Shown here one piece after another: positions 13,314 through 25,755 of a stretch of DNA of 64,000 bases (its first letter is position 1; each line of letters starts with the position of its first letter). A program made the position numbers and the translations under genes. Source of the stretch: Tetrahymena thermophila SB210 (Eukaryota; Ciliophora; Oligohymenophorea; Hymenostomatida; Tetrahymenidae); the NCBI RefSeq assembly GCF_000189635.1, contig NW_002476326.1, positions 248,001 to 312,000 of the forward strand, read 5' to 3'. The notes beneath the pieces were generated by a model that saw only the letters and a list, made by a program, of their open reading frames with translations, ran no database searches and was not told the DNA's origin.

Positions 13314-16015
13314 TCAATCATCATTATTAACCCTTAAGTCATCTTCACCAGAAATATCACTATCATATTCATTAGAGTTATTTTCACTTCCTGAAACATA
13401 GCTATTACTTTCAATCTTATTATCTTCTTCATTAGAATCTTCTTCTTTTTCACTTTCTCCTTACGAAGAATATTGATAATCATCTAATAGCAACAGATAT
13501 ATTACTAGTTAATTTATTTTATTTATTTTCTAGTATAAAGAGCTGTTATGTTTAGATTTAATCTTATTTTGCCTTAAAATAAATTAGATTAAAATAATAA
13601 TAAATATCTTTATTATTTTGTAAAAATTAGTACACATTAATTTAATCGTATGAAAAAAAATAAATCAAAATATTAAATAAACTAAATTTACTCTAAACCG
13701 ATTTATAAAAATGAAAGATTGCTGCAATTTTTCAAAGAAGAAAATAAACTTAAAACTCCTTCACTTTAAATAGAATTGAAGCTTTTTATAAAATTAAAAA
13801 AGTGAATTTCATTTAAAAAAGAAAGAAAATAAAAAATATTAAATTTTGAAAAATAAAATTTTATTGGTTAAAATTTATCAAAATAAAAAGTATTATTGAA
13901 ATAGAATAATAAGAACTTGCTTTTTTTTTCTTAAAAAGCTTATTTAAAAATTATTCAAAAGTAACAAGGAATTTTTACACTAATTTTAGTTATAAAGCTG
14001 TCAAATTAGAATAATTTGCTAAAGCACAGCCTAAAGATATTATACCCTAGGTATGAATGGAATTGTAGCTTTTAAAGTTAAATTAATGAATGAATTAAAA
14101 AATTTCAAAAAATTAAATATAAACTGAAAAAAATATTATATCAAAATTAAATAAATTATAGTTTTATACGAAAGATCTAATATCAAAGTTGAGAGTTTAT
14201 TGCATTTTTCTAATGAAGTAACTAAGTATGACAAACCTTCATCACTAATTTTGTTTTATACTTCAGACCTATAATAAAAATATGAAATAGAATAGGAAAT
14301 TTAGAAAGCTATGATTTGTATTTCTTTCAGAAACAAAAGTTATTACAAATTGTTGTAGAGCATATTCACAATATTTGAAAACCTTTAAAATTTTAAAATA
14401 TAATTAAATTTAATAGTAAGCAAAAAAAAATTGTAAAAAAAGTTAAAAGCAAATCAATCTATTTATCAAGGTATTTATAGAGATGCAAAAATGTAATAGA
14501 TTCTTTTTTCTTTTTGCATATTAAAAATTAGGCATTTTTCAAAAAAAAAAACTATTTTACCCAAAACAAAGTTATAAAGTTGAGAGATTAGATAAATTTG
14601 CTAAAGCAGTCCCTAAACTTATTGCTCCTTTTGCTTTAATTCTATTCTCACTTTTAAAATATAATAATTCAATAAAAAATAGTTAAATTTCTTTAATTTT
14701 TTCAATCAAGTGTTGAATTATAAAATATCTCTAAGAACCATTTATTTTTTACGCTAAAAAATACTTACTATTATAAAATAAATCAATGACTTTTTACCCA
14801 ACATCAAGTATTAATTTTGTGATATTTGTGCAATTTGCCAGACCTGAACTAAGATTTGAGAGTCCTTTACTACCCAATTTATTCTTACTTTATATTTTAC
14901 AATTTACATTTAAAACAAGATGATTACCATTTAAAAAATTGAATATTTATCAGTAAAAAAATATAAAAATGTAAATAATTAGAAAAAATCAGCCAAATAG
15001 TATGAACTCTTTTTAATTAAATTAATATAAAAAACAATTTATTATTACCGAAGGCCAAGCACTAAACTTGAGAGTTATTTACAATTAGCCAAAGAAATAC
15101 CTAAATATGATGCACCACGATGACCAATTTAATTGTAGCTTTAAAAATATTGATTAGTTTTTAGTCAATAGAAAATATGGTAGCTAGCATATGTAAAAAA
15201 AAGCTTTATGTAAATAGAAAACAAAAATAAAATAAAAAATTTTTGATATTCAATTTCTAAATTTTTTGAATAAATAACCAGAATCAAACAAAATTAATAA
15301 ATATTTTTACCCAACATCTAGAGTTAAATTAAAGAGATGAATGCATTTTTCCAAAGCTAAACCTAGGGTTGTTATTCCCTTATTGCCAATTCCATTTTCC
15401 CTTTTATATTTTTGAATTAGTAAAAATAATTATTTGATAAAATTAATTTATTTTTAATCAATAAATTTTTAGATTTTTATCTATTAAGGAAGGAAATTAA
15501 ATAGATTTAATAAATAAGAAGAATAAGTATATTATTCTTACATTAAATTAAGATTTAAAGTTAATAGATTAGCGCACTTTGCCAAATCAGGAGATAAAGC
15601 GGAAACTTTCTCACCATAATTTTACCTACCCATTCAAACATTTATATTATGATAAATTTATTGTTAATCGAAAAAGTTGAAAAGAAAAATAAATATTTGA
15701 ATTTAAAATTAAAATATAAGATAATTTAGAATTTGGTTAAAATCAAAGAAAACTTTTTAATTTTTAGCACAATTTTTAATTTTAATTTTAAAAAAAAGAC
15801 ATAATATTAAATAAAATTTGGGTAATATAAGTAAATATCAAAATGTATTGATTAATATGTTTACCTAAGTTCAATTTAAAGATTTTTGTGTGACAAAAGA
15901 CATGAGTTTTAAAACTTTTTGAAGAAATTAATTTAAATATATATTATTAGAAATATTAAATTATTAAATGATTTACTTCAGATAAGCTATAAAAGGAGCT
16001 GTCTTGATCAATCAT
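13314..16015 (-). CDS. LRR protein with acidic tail, one repeat per exon (350 aa)
   Basis: Eleven exons on the minus strand: 15977-16015, 15865-15914, 15542-15625, 15311-15400, 15049-15138, 14798-14887, 14561-14650, 14170-14268, 13979-14068, 13692-13763 and 13314-13572. All are phase-consistent; the total is 1053 nt. After a 39-nt first exon (MIDQDSSFYSLSE), eight exons each encode one repeat of the type KGLSNLSSGLANCTNI then KLILDV, close to the ribonuclease-inhibitor LRR consensus. The last exon encodes a hydrophobic patch (LVIYLLLL) and then a strongly acidic Ser/Glu/Asp tail to TGA (13316-13314). No enzyme domain is seen. The 5' flank is triplicated (see repeat at 15995-17005). The function is probably protein binding, which is inference. 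Confidence 0.78.
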
Positions 16016-17005
16016 TTTTTTATGAAAACAATTAAATTTCAATTTTTTAGGAAATTAAATAATTATAGATATAATTTGGTATAAAAATTAATTTAATAAC
16101 AAATGCATTTAAATTTAAAAAAATGTATTTTGAGATCAAATAAATATTTAATTAATCAATATTAATCATGATCAGATATTGAATTGAAATAGACTTATAA
16201 GTAAATAAAAGGAAGGTCCTTTCTACTTAAAAAAAACCTAAAAATAAATCATAATAGTACTTGAGATTAAATATTTTATTCCTTAGCTACCAAATATATA
16301 AGTAAATCAATTATTAGGAAAATAAAAGCTATTTTATCTTCAAAATAAGCTTTATTGATCAATCATTTTTTTATGAAACAATTAAATTGCCATTTTTTGT
16401 AAAATTTTATTATTAAAAATATAATTTGATATTATAATTAATTAAATAAAAAATGTATTTAAATTTAAAAAATGTATTTTGAGATCCAATAAATATTTAA
16501 TTTATCTATATTAAATTATGATCAGAAATTGAATTAAAATATAATAATAAACAAATAAAAGAAAGGTTATTTATACTTAAAAAAAACCTAAAATAGATCA
16601 TAATAATATTTGAGATTAAATATTTTATTCCTTAGCTACCAAATAGATAAATAAATCAATTATTAGGAAAATGAAAGCTTTCTTGATCAATAATTTTTTT
16701 ATCAAATCTTTATAAAATTACATTTTTTTGATGTAATTAGATATTAAAAATTAATTCAATAAAAAACTCATTTAAATTTAAAAAATTTATTTTGAGATCC
16801 AATAAATATTTAATTTATCTATATTAAATCATGATCAGAAATTGAATTGAAATAGAATAATTAACAAATAAAAGAAAGGTTATTTATATTTAAAAAAAAC
16901 CTAAAAATAGATCATAATAATATTTGGGATTAAATATTTTATTCCTTAGCTACCACTTAGCTACCAGATAAATAAATAAATCAATTATTAGGAAAATAAA
17001 AATTA
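15995..17005. repeat. Three tandem copies of a ~330-350-bp unit in the LRR gene's 5' flank
   Basis: Units start near 15995, 16345 and 16676 at TTGATCAAT(C/A)ATTTTTTTAT. They share internal blocks such as AATTTAAAAAATGTATTTTG, AATTGAATTGAAATAGA and ATTCCTTAGCTACCA, ending near 17005 at TTATTAGGAAAATAAAA. The first unit overlaps exon 1 (start codon included) of the minus-strand LRR gene. In unit 2 the ATG is preserved but soon meets TGA, and in unit 3 it is lost. Confidence 0.8.
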
Positions 17006-17778
17006 TTTAAATAAATAAAAATGAATAGAGATTAGTTTTTATATTTCAGAAATTACAATAGATTGATTTTAATATACTACCTTGTCTCATATTCTAATTG
17101 TAAATATTTAACTACAATTTGTTTGCTTAATATTTTATAATATTCGAATAGTAAAATTTTCTAATTTGCACATCACTACTATTTTGCTACCATTTTCAAG
17201 GTAAGTTTGGTTGAAAATCAACCCCTTAAATTGATCAGTATGTATAAAATGTTAAATAACAAAAGATGCAAATTTTATTCTCATAATAAAATTCTCATAA
17301 AAAGTAACCCAAATTATAATGAGGCAAGCTCAAGTTACTGGCTGGCTGGCTGACATACTGACTAATTTAATTGATAAATTGATTATATGAGATAAATAAT
17401 AATTAAAGAAAGTAAATCAAAATATTATTTACAAAATATATTTTTTATTTGTGCATTAAATTACATAAGATTTATATATATAATTTATCAATTGTTTTAA
17501 TATATTATTTATAACTTATAATTGTTAAGTTAGTTTACTTATTTTTACTTCTCATTTTTATTCATTTCTGTATTCTTTTTTTTTGAGTTTTGTAAAAATT
17601 CTGTAAAATAGGAAAAATAAATAGCAAGAAGTGTTGCATATAAAGTACTTAAATTCATATTTAGAATTTTTAATTAAGTATTTAGTAAAAACATAAGTTT
17701 TTAGGGATTTCAGACTAGACAAGTCAAATAAATAATATTTTCTTGCTTTGAATAATTTGAACAACTGCTTTTGCTTTC
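17006..17778. other. AT-rich spacer with simple repeats
   Basis: Contains a short tetranucleotide run (GGCTGGCTGGCTGACATACTG near 17340) and otherwise AT-rich DNA. No supported gene. Confidence 0.5.
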
Positions 17779-19581
17779 TCAAACTTTGTTTTATCTTTTA
17801 AGATCAAGCAGAAGTGATTTGACTTAATTGTTTACCATCACTTAGACTTAATCTAAAATTTATCCCACATAGGGATCTTTAGCTCCGAGTATGTACGGGT
17901 GCTTTCCAAGCTATATTTCGCCTGATTCAATGTTACCATAAGGATTGTATTCATTGTTAGTGACAATATCGTTGATATTTTCATTGCCTACTTTTTAATT
18001 ATTAGAAAGGGCTCTATCAATCGGACTCAATCCTTTCTTTGGTGACTTCATTGGAGTATTTGTAAATTAGCTTGTTGTAGTTTTCATATTGTGAATGTCA
18101 GGTGAGTTTTCAAAAGGATTATAAGAATTTAATTTTTAGTTTGAACTTGATCCTAAATTAGGTGTTGGAGTTGAAGATTATTTATACATACTTACTATGC
18201 TACCTAACCCATTTTGATTGAAACCTGATGCTATATTAAAATTTTATTCTTTAGGAGTAGAAACTTCTTTGTCATCTAACTAAAACTAGGCTGAATTTAA
18301 CTATTAATTCATTTAAATTCCTAAATTATTGCCACCAAAACCTAATTATGCTTGTTGAAGACCATTTATGGTCAACTAATCCTTTGACTTTTAGTTAGGA
18401 TTTAAAAATCCAGCAGCTGAATTTGCTAGATTTTGGCTTAATTGAAGAGGATTTCCATTATCTGAGATTTAACTTCCTCTACTATTTAATCTAATATCTC
18501 CTGTCATTTTTGGATCGGTTTACAAATTAACTTATGGTTTAAATGTTAACTCATTTGTCTTGCCATTTAGTCCATTTGTTTTGTCAATTAATGCACCATT
18601 CAAGCCATTTGTTTGATCATAACACTGACCATTCAACCCATTTTATCTATCATTGAATCCCTAACCTAAAGGATTTTTATTTAAACCATCCATATTCTAT
18701 TGTACAAATTTCTGAGTATTTTTTATTTCATTATTCTTTTAAGCTAACTCTAATTGTTATTATTACTATTAAGTGTTAATTTATGGAGGGTTAGGTGGAG
18801 GAGGGGCTGTTTTAAGTCTGTATAATATATACTGTGAGCCTACTAGAAATAGCATAGGAATTAATGAAACAGGAATTACCATTTATTGGTAAGCCTTAAA
18901 AGCATTTAAAAATTAGCATGCTTTATCACTTGTACTACAAGAAGTAAGAGTTGAACCAATTTACACGTAGTTTACAGTACCGAAAACGAAAGCAATTACT
19001 GAAAAGAAGAGAGTGGCCATTTAAGAGTAATTTATATTCTTTCCATAGTATTTATAGGATAAATACATCAAATAAATGCTTATAAAAAATACAAGCCCAC
19101 TAAAAGGGTTGTAGATGATAATAAAATTAAGGTCAGATTATAATTATGGACTAAATTTGAAGAATTAAGAAATATCTGCAACATCACCTGCAAGTATCAT
19201 TGTAATCATAGAAGATAAAAACCCTGCTAATGATAATAAGCAAGTTAGTAAATATATTATAAATAATGACCAATTAGTTTAATTAGGCAGGTTACTTTCA
19301 GGATTGTTATTCTAATTATTTTATACATTTTGTGTATTTTATGTATTCTTTATAATTTGATTAGCAACATTATTAACTTGAGCCTATGCAGGTATCTTTG
19401 GCAAAGTGGGTGTACCATTTAAGTTTCCATTAATTGCTCCAGATACTGGCTTAGGGGTATTTTAAAAATTGTTATCTGAATTAGGTTTTTAACCTCCTAA
19501 ACTAAAATCTATGCCTGAAATAGAGTTAGAAGGGTTGTTGTTAACACCATTTAGAGGCTACCTAAGCTATGAATTATTCAT
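17779..19581 (-). CDS. Four-helix membrane protein with Asn/Gln-rich tail (600 aa)
   Basis: Single uninterrupted frame of 601 codons (ciliate code), ATG 19581-19579 to TGA 17781-17779; family not recognised. Residues 1-115 or so are a soluble Asn/Pro/Gln-rich head. Four hydrophobic segments follow: LFIIYLLTCLLSLAGFLSSM, IIIYNPFSGLVFFISIYLMY, MATLFFSVIAFVFGTVNY and MVIPVSLIPMLFLVGSQYIL. The loop between segments 3 and 4 carries two cysteines (SCSTSDKAC). This is reminiscent of MARVEL/tetraspan topology, but no diagnostic motif is present. The remaining 300-odd residues are low-complexity, with a PPPP stretch, a Gln run and three NGLNG repeats spaced by about 12 residues, then Ser/Thr-Pro sites (SSTPTPNLG, NTPMKSPKKG). 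The long cytosolic tail could be regulatory, which is inference. Confidence 0.75.
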
Positions 19582-20510
19582 AACTAGCTACTGGCTTATT
19601 GAAATTTATTTTATTCTTTAATCTTTATAATTGTGTATTTCCTTTTTTATTGCGAGAACTATGAAATTAATAAAATTAATTACAGTATTTTGTTTACAAA
19701 TTATACTTTCGCAAAAAAAGGTAAGGAGAAAATTTAACCAAACAACCAATATATTAATTAATTAGAAAGGATTATTTAATCTTATAAATATGATCCAAAT
19801 GAAACCATTTAAAAATTTTGTTTGCACACATAAAATAAATAAAACTAATCAATATTTTTTTAGAATAAAATTTGTTAATTTTTATTTTCTGTTGTGTTCT
19901 TCGAAATACTCGCTATTATCCACACAAACTTTTATTATTGCTAATATTATATTTAATTCCTACATATAACCATCTAAATTTACTTACGATATTTATTTAA
20001 TCATAGTTGGCTTTATTTAAAATTTTATCATTTATTTTATTTTACATTTTTTTACAAGCTAAAGTTTCTCTTACTTTTTCAGATAATATTTTTTAAATCA
20101 ATCAGGTTTAATAAAATAATTAATTTTTCATTAATCTTGAATTTTCCTTTTCCCTCTACTTGCTTTAGGTATTAGTGAATTGATATATTTGCTTTAAGAT
20201 ATTTGCAATAGAAGCATCAATATAAGCTTATTTTGAAAAAAATTAATATATTTCGAATTTGCAGAATTTTAATCTTAAGATTTGTTTAAAAAAAACAAAC
20301 AATGCTCGGATAAATTTAAAAAATACAAGACAAAATGAATTTTATATCATAAATGACGCCACAAAAAACAATCCAAAACAAATAAATAAATTTTTTTATA
20401 TATATTATAAAACTGGTATGATAAATGTTAGCGTTGAATGCTTTCTATTTATTTTTTAATAGGATATTTTAAAAAAATATTACTAATTTAATTAAGACAA
20501 ATAATTTTAG
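19582..20510. other. AT-rich spacer
   Basis: About 0.9 kb upstream of the four-helix gene and downstream of the next minus-strand gene. No coding or RNA feature is supported. Confidence 0.5.
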
Positions 20511-23367
20511 TCATTAAATTATTCCAGCCAACTATCTCTAGATTAAGATATCACGTTTTTCTTTAATTAATAATAAGAAATCGACTGCATTACCTCTCAA
20601 ATCTAATCTTACAGCCTCTTTCACTAGATAGTCAAGAAGATAGTTTACTTTTGTTTCGTCTTATTAATCGAAATTCAAAAATTTTTCAATCTATTTCTAA
20701 ATATTTTCTCTTCTCTAAATTACATTTGTAATGTCATTTTACACATACTTATAATTTTAATAAATTTCCTCTCCATTCTGCTCTGTATTTGGAGTATTTT
20801 ATTCTTCACTGTTCATTTAATGTATTGTCTAATTAATTCTATAAAAATAATCTTAGAAAAGTTAAACCTCTAACCCAATATAGTAACAGCACTCAATTAA
20901 TATGCTAATAGAGTAGTGATCTCTAATTAATATAGCCTTATTAGTTAATATAAAATTTTATTTTTATAATATCACTTAAAGATAATTACTTCATTAAGCT
21001 TATCCCAAATGATAGCCTAAAGTGGTTCTAGTTTTTAAAGTGGAAATTCAAATTCTAACTCATATATAGACTAGCAGAATACTTTATACTCTTCAACTTT
21101 TAAATTGTATGACTCTATTTTTCTAATTTCTTAACTGATATCCTTTATTTTTTAAACATACTTCCTCTTGTTTGGAAGATCTTTATTCTTTTAATAGCGT
21201 TTTCTCACTATTTAAATAGTTAAAGCCTACTTCCTTTAGTATTAAATATCTTAGTCTTAAACGTTTTATATACTTTATAATTCTTATTATTCACTAATAA
21301 GATTAATATGTTGTATGTTTTCATATTTAACTTTTTTGTAATCTATTTAAAAAATTTTTAATTTGAAAAAAATAATTTTATTTTAAAAACAAATTTTACG
21401 TTCATATTTTTTTTTAGACACATATAATTAGTAAAAATATTCTACACAACTTTCTATAAGACTAGGGTTAAATGGAAGAGGAAACATATTGATGACAACT
21501 TTACTAGCTGATTAATTATTTAATACTTAATATTTATTTGCCTCAATATCTTTAAACAGTCTCCATAGAGCATAGCAAGAAAGTTTATTATGTGATATAT
21601 CGATATAAAAGAATTAATGATATTTTGCAAACAGTATAAATTACTCTAAGCCTTTTAAAACTGAATCTTTTAGTTAGTTATGACTCATATACAATTTAAA
21701 CCCATCATAAACTGTTTGTGGGTTATCAATCAATTCAAGTAGATTAATTGTATGAATAAATTCTGCAAATTTCCTTTCCTCTCCCTCAAATAGATTATGA
21801 GATAGATTCAGTACTTCTAGTGTTTATATTTTAGGGATATATAATATTAAAAAATCAAGAGATGCATCAGTCAATAGATTGTAACTCAGGTCTAAATGAG
21901 ATAATAAATTAAAGCTTTTATACAAATATGGAAACATTGTATTCAATATGCCATCATGCAATGTGCATCTAATTATTTTTAAATTTTATTATCATTTAAA
22001 GATTTTATTTTTTTTTAATTATAAAAAATTATTCATTATTAAAATAAATTTTTATTTGGCAAATAAAGTCAATTTTCTTTTTATTATTTTATAATGAAAT
22101 GTAGTTTTTTAAGTATTTTAATTTTATATACTTTGAGAGAGATAGTCTTGTTAAATTTTAAGAGTTAAACATACTTTCAAGAGGTTCAAAGTAATAGTTC
22201 TGTAATTGAATATCAACTTAAGTAGTAAACTATAATCCGTATATATATTTGAAACCATTTGTAAATACTTGTAGAGATTACAGTTGTTATAAGGAAGTAT
22301 TTTTTTCGAAGTACTATAATTCAACCATAAAAGGCTTTTGTATATATCCTTCTCCATTTGAGTTATCTACAATCCAATTAAGAAAATCATAATCTGGTTA
22401 CATATAATTTTCAACACAAAAATAATAATAATCTCTCCACTATTTGCCAATTTTAACAGCACTATAAATTATATTCATGTCCTTTTCAGTCTCAAAATAC
22501 ATTATGTAAGTTCTATTAAATATTTTTTTCTACATAAAAAATTTAATTTAATCCAATTTTCAACAAAAAAGTCTTTTTTTTAATAAACTAATTTGCTACA
22601 AAATATTAAAATTGATTTTTTTTTTTCATAAAAAGATGTGTGAATCTTTTAAAACAATTTTAATTCTTTAAAATTTAAAAATAAGTTGAATGCTATTAAA
22701 AAAATTATTTAAAGAAAATTAATTTTTACTTAGCCTTATACTATCTCCTCTGTTGGTTTTACCTAATAGATAGCTGCTCCTATTAAGTTTGGCTATTTTT
22801 GTTTCTTATTCTCTTTTTCTTGCTGATTATCTAATTGTAACTTATTCTAAAGTTATTTTTTTCTCTACTCAATAACTTTTTCCATTAAATTTTAATGGTT
22901 TGGATATGCTGAATCTTAGCTAAATTAAGAGTGTTTGAGGATTTAAGTAATAGTGTCTTTATCTTTGTTAATGATAATGTCAATTTCGCAAAGTTTTAAA
23001 GTTACTAAATTTATAAATGGTAATTTTAAATTTATGGCATTCTTCAAAATAGAATAATGGATTAATTAATAAATAAATACATTCAGGGATAAGAGTAACA
23101 TCTGTTTTATATATGATTTCTTCATTTTATTTGACTTCATTTTCTTTAAAGGAGTGAAGATGAGGAAAAAAGTGAACACATTCCTCTGTAACATGCATAT
23201 TCATCTATCTCCATGTTGGCGCTCTTAAATTTTAACTGCTTTCTATGTATTCAATAAAATAAAAAAGGATACTTACGCTTAATATCAAGAAATCTTCGTA
23301 ATATTTACAATTTACCTTAAAAAAATAAATAAACTTTTTTAGTGGCTAGAACTCTTTATAGATACAT
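20511..23367 (-). CDS. LRR protein with helical C-terminal region
   Basis: Multi-exon gene, ATG 23367-23365 (MYLQRVLATKKVYLFF), TGA 20513-20511. Exon 1 is 23277-23367, followed by a 34-nt intron and exon 2 at 22730-23242. An intron at 22530-22729 precedes the exon that contains VKIGKQWRDYYYF. The N-terminal part has HVTEECVHFFPHL and a region resembling the flanks of ciliate LRR proteins. Classical repeats follow (LTRLSLSKC, LLSHLDLSYNLLTD, TLEVLNLSHNLF, FFYIDISHNKLS). After splicing, the C-terminal half is charged and helical (KIKDISQEIRKIESYN, YELEFEFPLQKLEPLQ) and ends LIQRQLAGIIQ. Overall roughly 800 residues. Exon 2 has one frame change near 22980, explained by either a 43-nt intron or a true frameshift. 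The C-terminal helical part might be a separate gene, but a phase-consistent splice joins it. Function unknown. Confidence 0.6.
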
Positions 23368-24378
23368 TTATTTATATTTAGCACTTTAAACTTAAGATAG
23401 AATATAGTAAGTATTAAAGAATATGCAAATAAAAAGATCTAATTTTTTATAATTTTATAATTTATTTTAACTAAGATACAGTAAATTTGCTTACTGCTAA
23501 ATTCTAAAAAAAAACAAATAAAAAATGTTCGTTTTATTTAAAATATTTTTGCAAAAAAACATATTAAAGTTTAGACTTACTTACTTAATAAATTCTATTT
23601 GAATTTTCAAATAATGTTTCAGTTTATTTTTATTTCGAAATTATTGAAAGCTTAAGAAGTCAGTAGAATTTTAATTTGTTTTTCTTGGAAAGTAAATCGC
23701 CTACTAAAAAGATTGAATATTTTTGAAAATAATTTAATGAACATATTTTGAAGAAGTACTTATTAATTGATAGTATTATTTTATAATTTATTTAGATACA
23801 TTTGATAACATTTATTAATTTTTATATTTATTTATTTACAATCAAATTATTGTTTGTTTTTTGTACAGTTTTTATTGAAATTATTCAAATCTTAAGAAGC
23901 CAGTAAAATTTTAATTTGCTTTTCTTGGAAAGTAAATCGCCTACTAAAAAGATTGAATATTTTTGAAAATAATTTAATGAACATATTTTGAAGAAGTACT
24001 TATTAATTGATAGTAATATTTTATAATTTATTTAGATACATTTTATAACATTAATTAATTAATTTTTATATTTATTTATTTATTTACAATTTCAATTTTC
24101 AATCAAATTATTGTTTGTTTTTTGTACATTTTTTATTTTAGGTTGTAATGTATTCTTTTTTAAAACCACCAACCAACCAACCCCTTTTTAAGATTTCTGC
24201 TTTCTCTCATAACAAAAAATTTATTTTTTAGGATTTTTCATTATGAAAATACTTTCTAGAAATAGCAAATAAAATTAATATTATTGCTGGCGTGATTGAT
24301 TGATTGTTTGTTTGTTTGATATTTTAACAGAGATTAAAATTATTATTTTTATTTTTAAAATAAGATGGAAGTAATTAA
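23368..24378. other. Spacer containing a 241-bp tandem duplication
   Basis: No gene seen. It holds the direct repeat annotated at 23637-24125 and a CAACCAACCAACC run near 24168. Confidence 0.55.
23637..24125. repeat. Tandem direct repeat, two ~241-bp copies
   Basis: Copy 1 is about 23637-23877 and copy 2 about 23878-24125. Long blocks are identical, including AGTAAATCGCCTACTAAAAA and GAACATATTTTGAAGAAGTA. The copies differ by a handful of substitutions and a short AATT/ATTT expansion in copy 2, so the duplication is recent. Confidence 0.85.
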
Positions 24379-25755
24379 TCAGAGATTTTATAACTTTCTT
24401 ATGACATAGCCCATACCTGCTTCTACTGATTTAAATTTATATTTTTGAGGAGAGTAGTTCAGAGATGGTTAAATCTATTAAGCTGCCACTCCTATTGATT
24501 CAGAGGGATTATTTTATTTTATATTATTTTCAATTTGATTTATAGATTATTCTTTGAAATTATTGGATTAGTTTAAAGTGTAATCTTAAGTACTATGCTA
24601 ATCTTCCTCAGATTAAATTTATTACTATTTTTATTACTAGGCTTTGATAACTTCATTTTAGATATCAATAGAAAGGTTTTTTAAAATCTCATTAAGTTAT
24701 TCTATTTCATGTTTTTTTTTATGCTAATCATACGAATCATCTCTTTTCTTAACAGAGTCTTTTTTCGTAAATAAATTTTCCTTATCTTTATAGCTACTTT
24801 AAATATTCAAATCTTAATCTTCCTCTTCTTCACTCTTTTCTTCTAAGTTGTTGAGATAGAATATTACCTTACGACTCTTTCTCTTCTATTCATCATCGTA
24901 AAGTTAGCTTCTCCTTCTTAACTTTGGGGAATATTCGCTTTTAAAGTTCATTTTTTCTAGCTTACTATTTAAAATTTGCTCATCATCTTCGATAGTATTG
25001 TGACGAGTAATCAAAGGAGAGTTGCTATCACTGCTACTAGTGATATAAATATTTTCTTTATCAAAATCTTATCCAGAATAACATGCAGTATTTCTTTATG
25101 AGTCGTTATTGGACTCATCTTCTATTTTATGTTTGAAGATATTTCCACTGTATTTAATGCTATTACTGCTACCATATATTTTTTTTTAGCTTCTATGTGA
25201 AGGAGAATAGCAGAAAGTGGATTAAACTTTAGATTATCTCTTTTTGTCTTTTGATCTACTTCTTGATCTGGACTTAGAAGATTATCTTGCTACTTTATAA
25301 ATATTAAACCTTGCATTTGAATTTATTGGTTTATTCTCAGATTTACGAAGAGATTTATTTCTCAGAACTAGGTTTTCTAGCTCTTAATGAAGTTTTCTTA
25401 GCAATTTTTGGCTTTCAATCAAGACTGATATTTTATCTATTTGAGAAATAACTTTCTAAGTGTCCTAAAAAAGGTTTGTCAATTTATTCTTTCCTTCATT
25501 TTAAATTTAGTCCTCTCTACTAATATTCTTTTTCACTTAACTCTATTCTGTTAAGCTAGAATTAGATTTATTATCTCCTGCTTAACTGGCTTGCAGATCT
25601 CGGATATTATCATAGCTATTGCTTCTCTAAATAGGATTTGGTTGTAAGGTGGCTATTTATTGGGTTTGAAAGTCTGAATTTGAAGCTTATTATATTGATC
25701 TATCAAGACTGTTTCTCCTAATTTTTTAGACACTTTCTTCAATTTCCAAATTCAT
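24379..25755 (-). CDS. RS- and Gln-rich coiled protein (458 aa), unknown
   Basis: Single-exon frame of 459 codons, ATG 25755-25753 to TGA 24381-24379; family not recognised. Residues about 95-140 form a Leu-heptad-like helix (ISVLIESQKLLRKLHQELEN). Residues about 158-173 are an SR-dipeptide and basic block (SSKSRSRSRSKDKKR), a plausible nuclear-localisation or splicing-factor-like segment. A Ser-rich middle follows, then a second basic stretch (KLRRRSQLYDDEQKRKSRK), an acidic patch (EEKSEEEEDQD), a second coiled segment and a Gln-rich tail. No catalytic domain or membrane segment. Nuclear localisation is inference from the basic/RS content only. Confidence 0.7.

Noticed and set aside
20259-20459. 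Plus-strand 66-codon ORF upstream of the four-helix gene
   Set aside because: Composition like the spacer, no recognisable feature, and not supported by a G/C rise.
24173-24187. Resemblance to the Tetrahymena chromosome-breakage sequence (TAAACCAACCTCTTT)
   Set aside because: CCAACCAACCCCTTT matches 12 of 15 positions, but three mismatches in a normally near-invariant element, inside a CAACCAACC simple run, make chance more likely.
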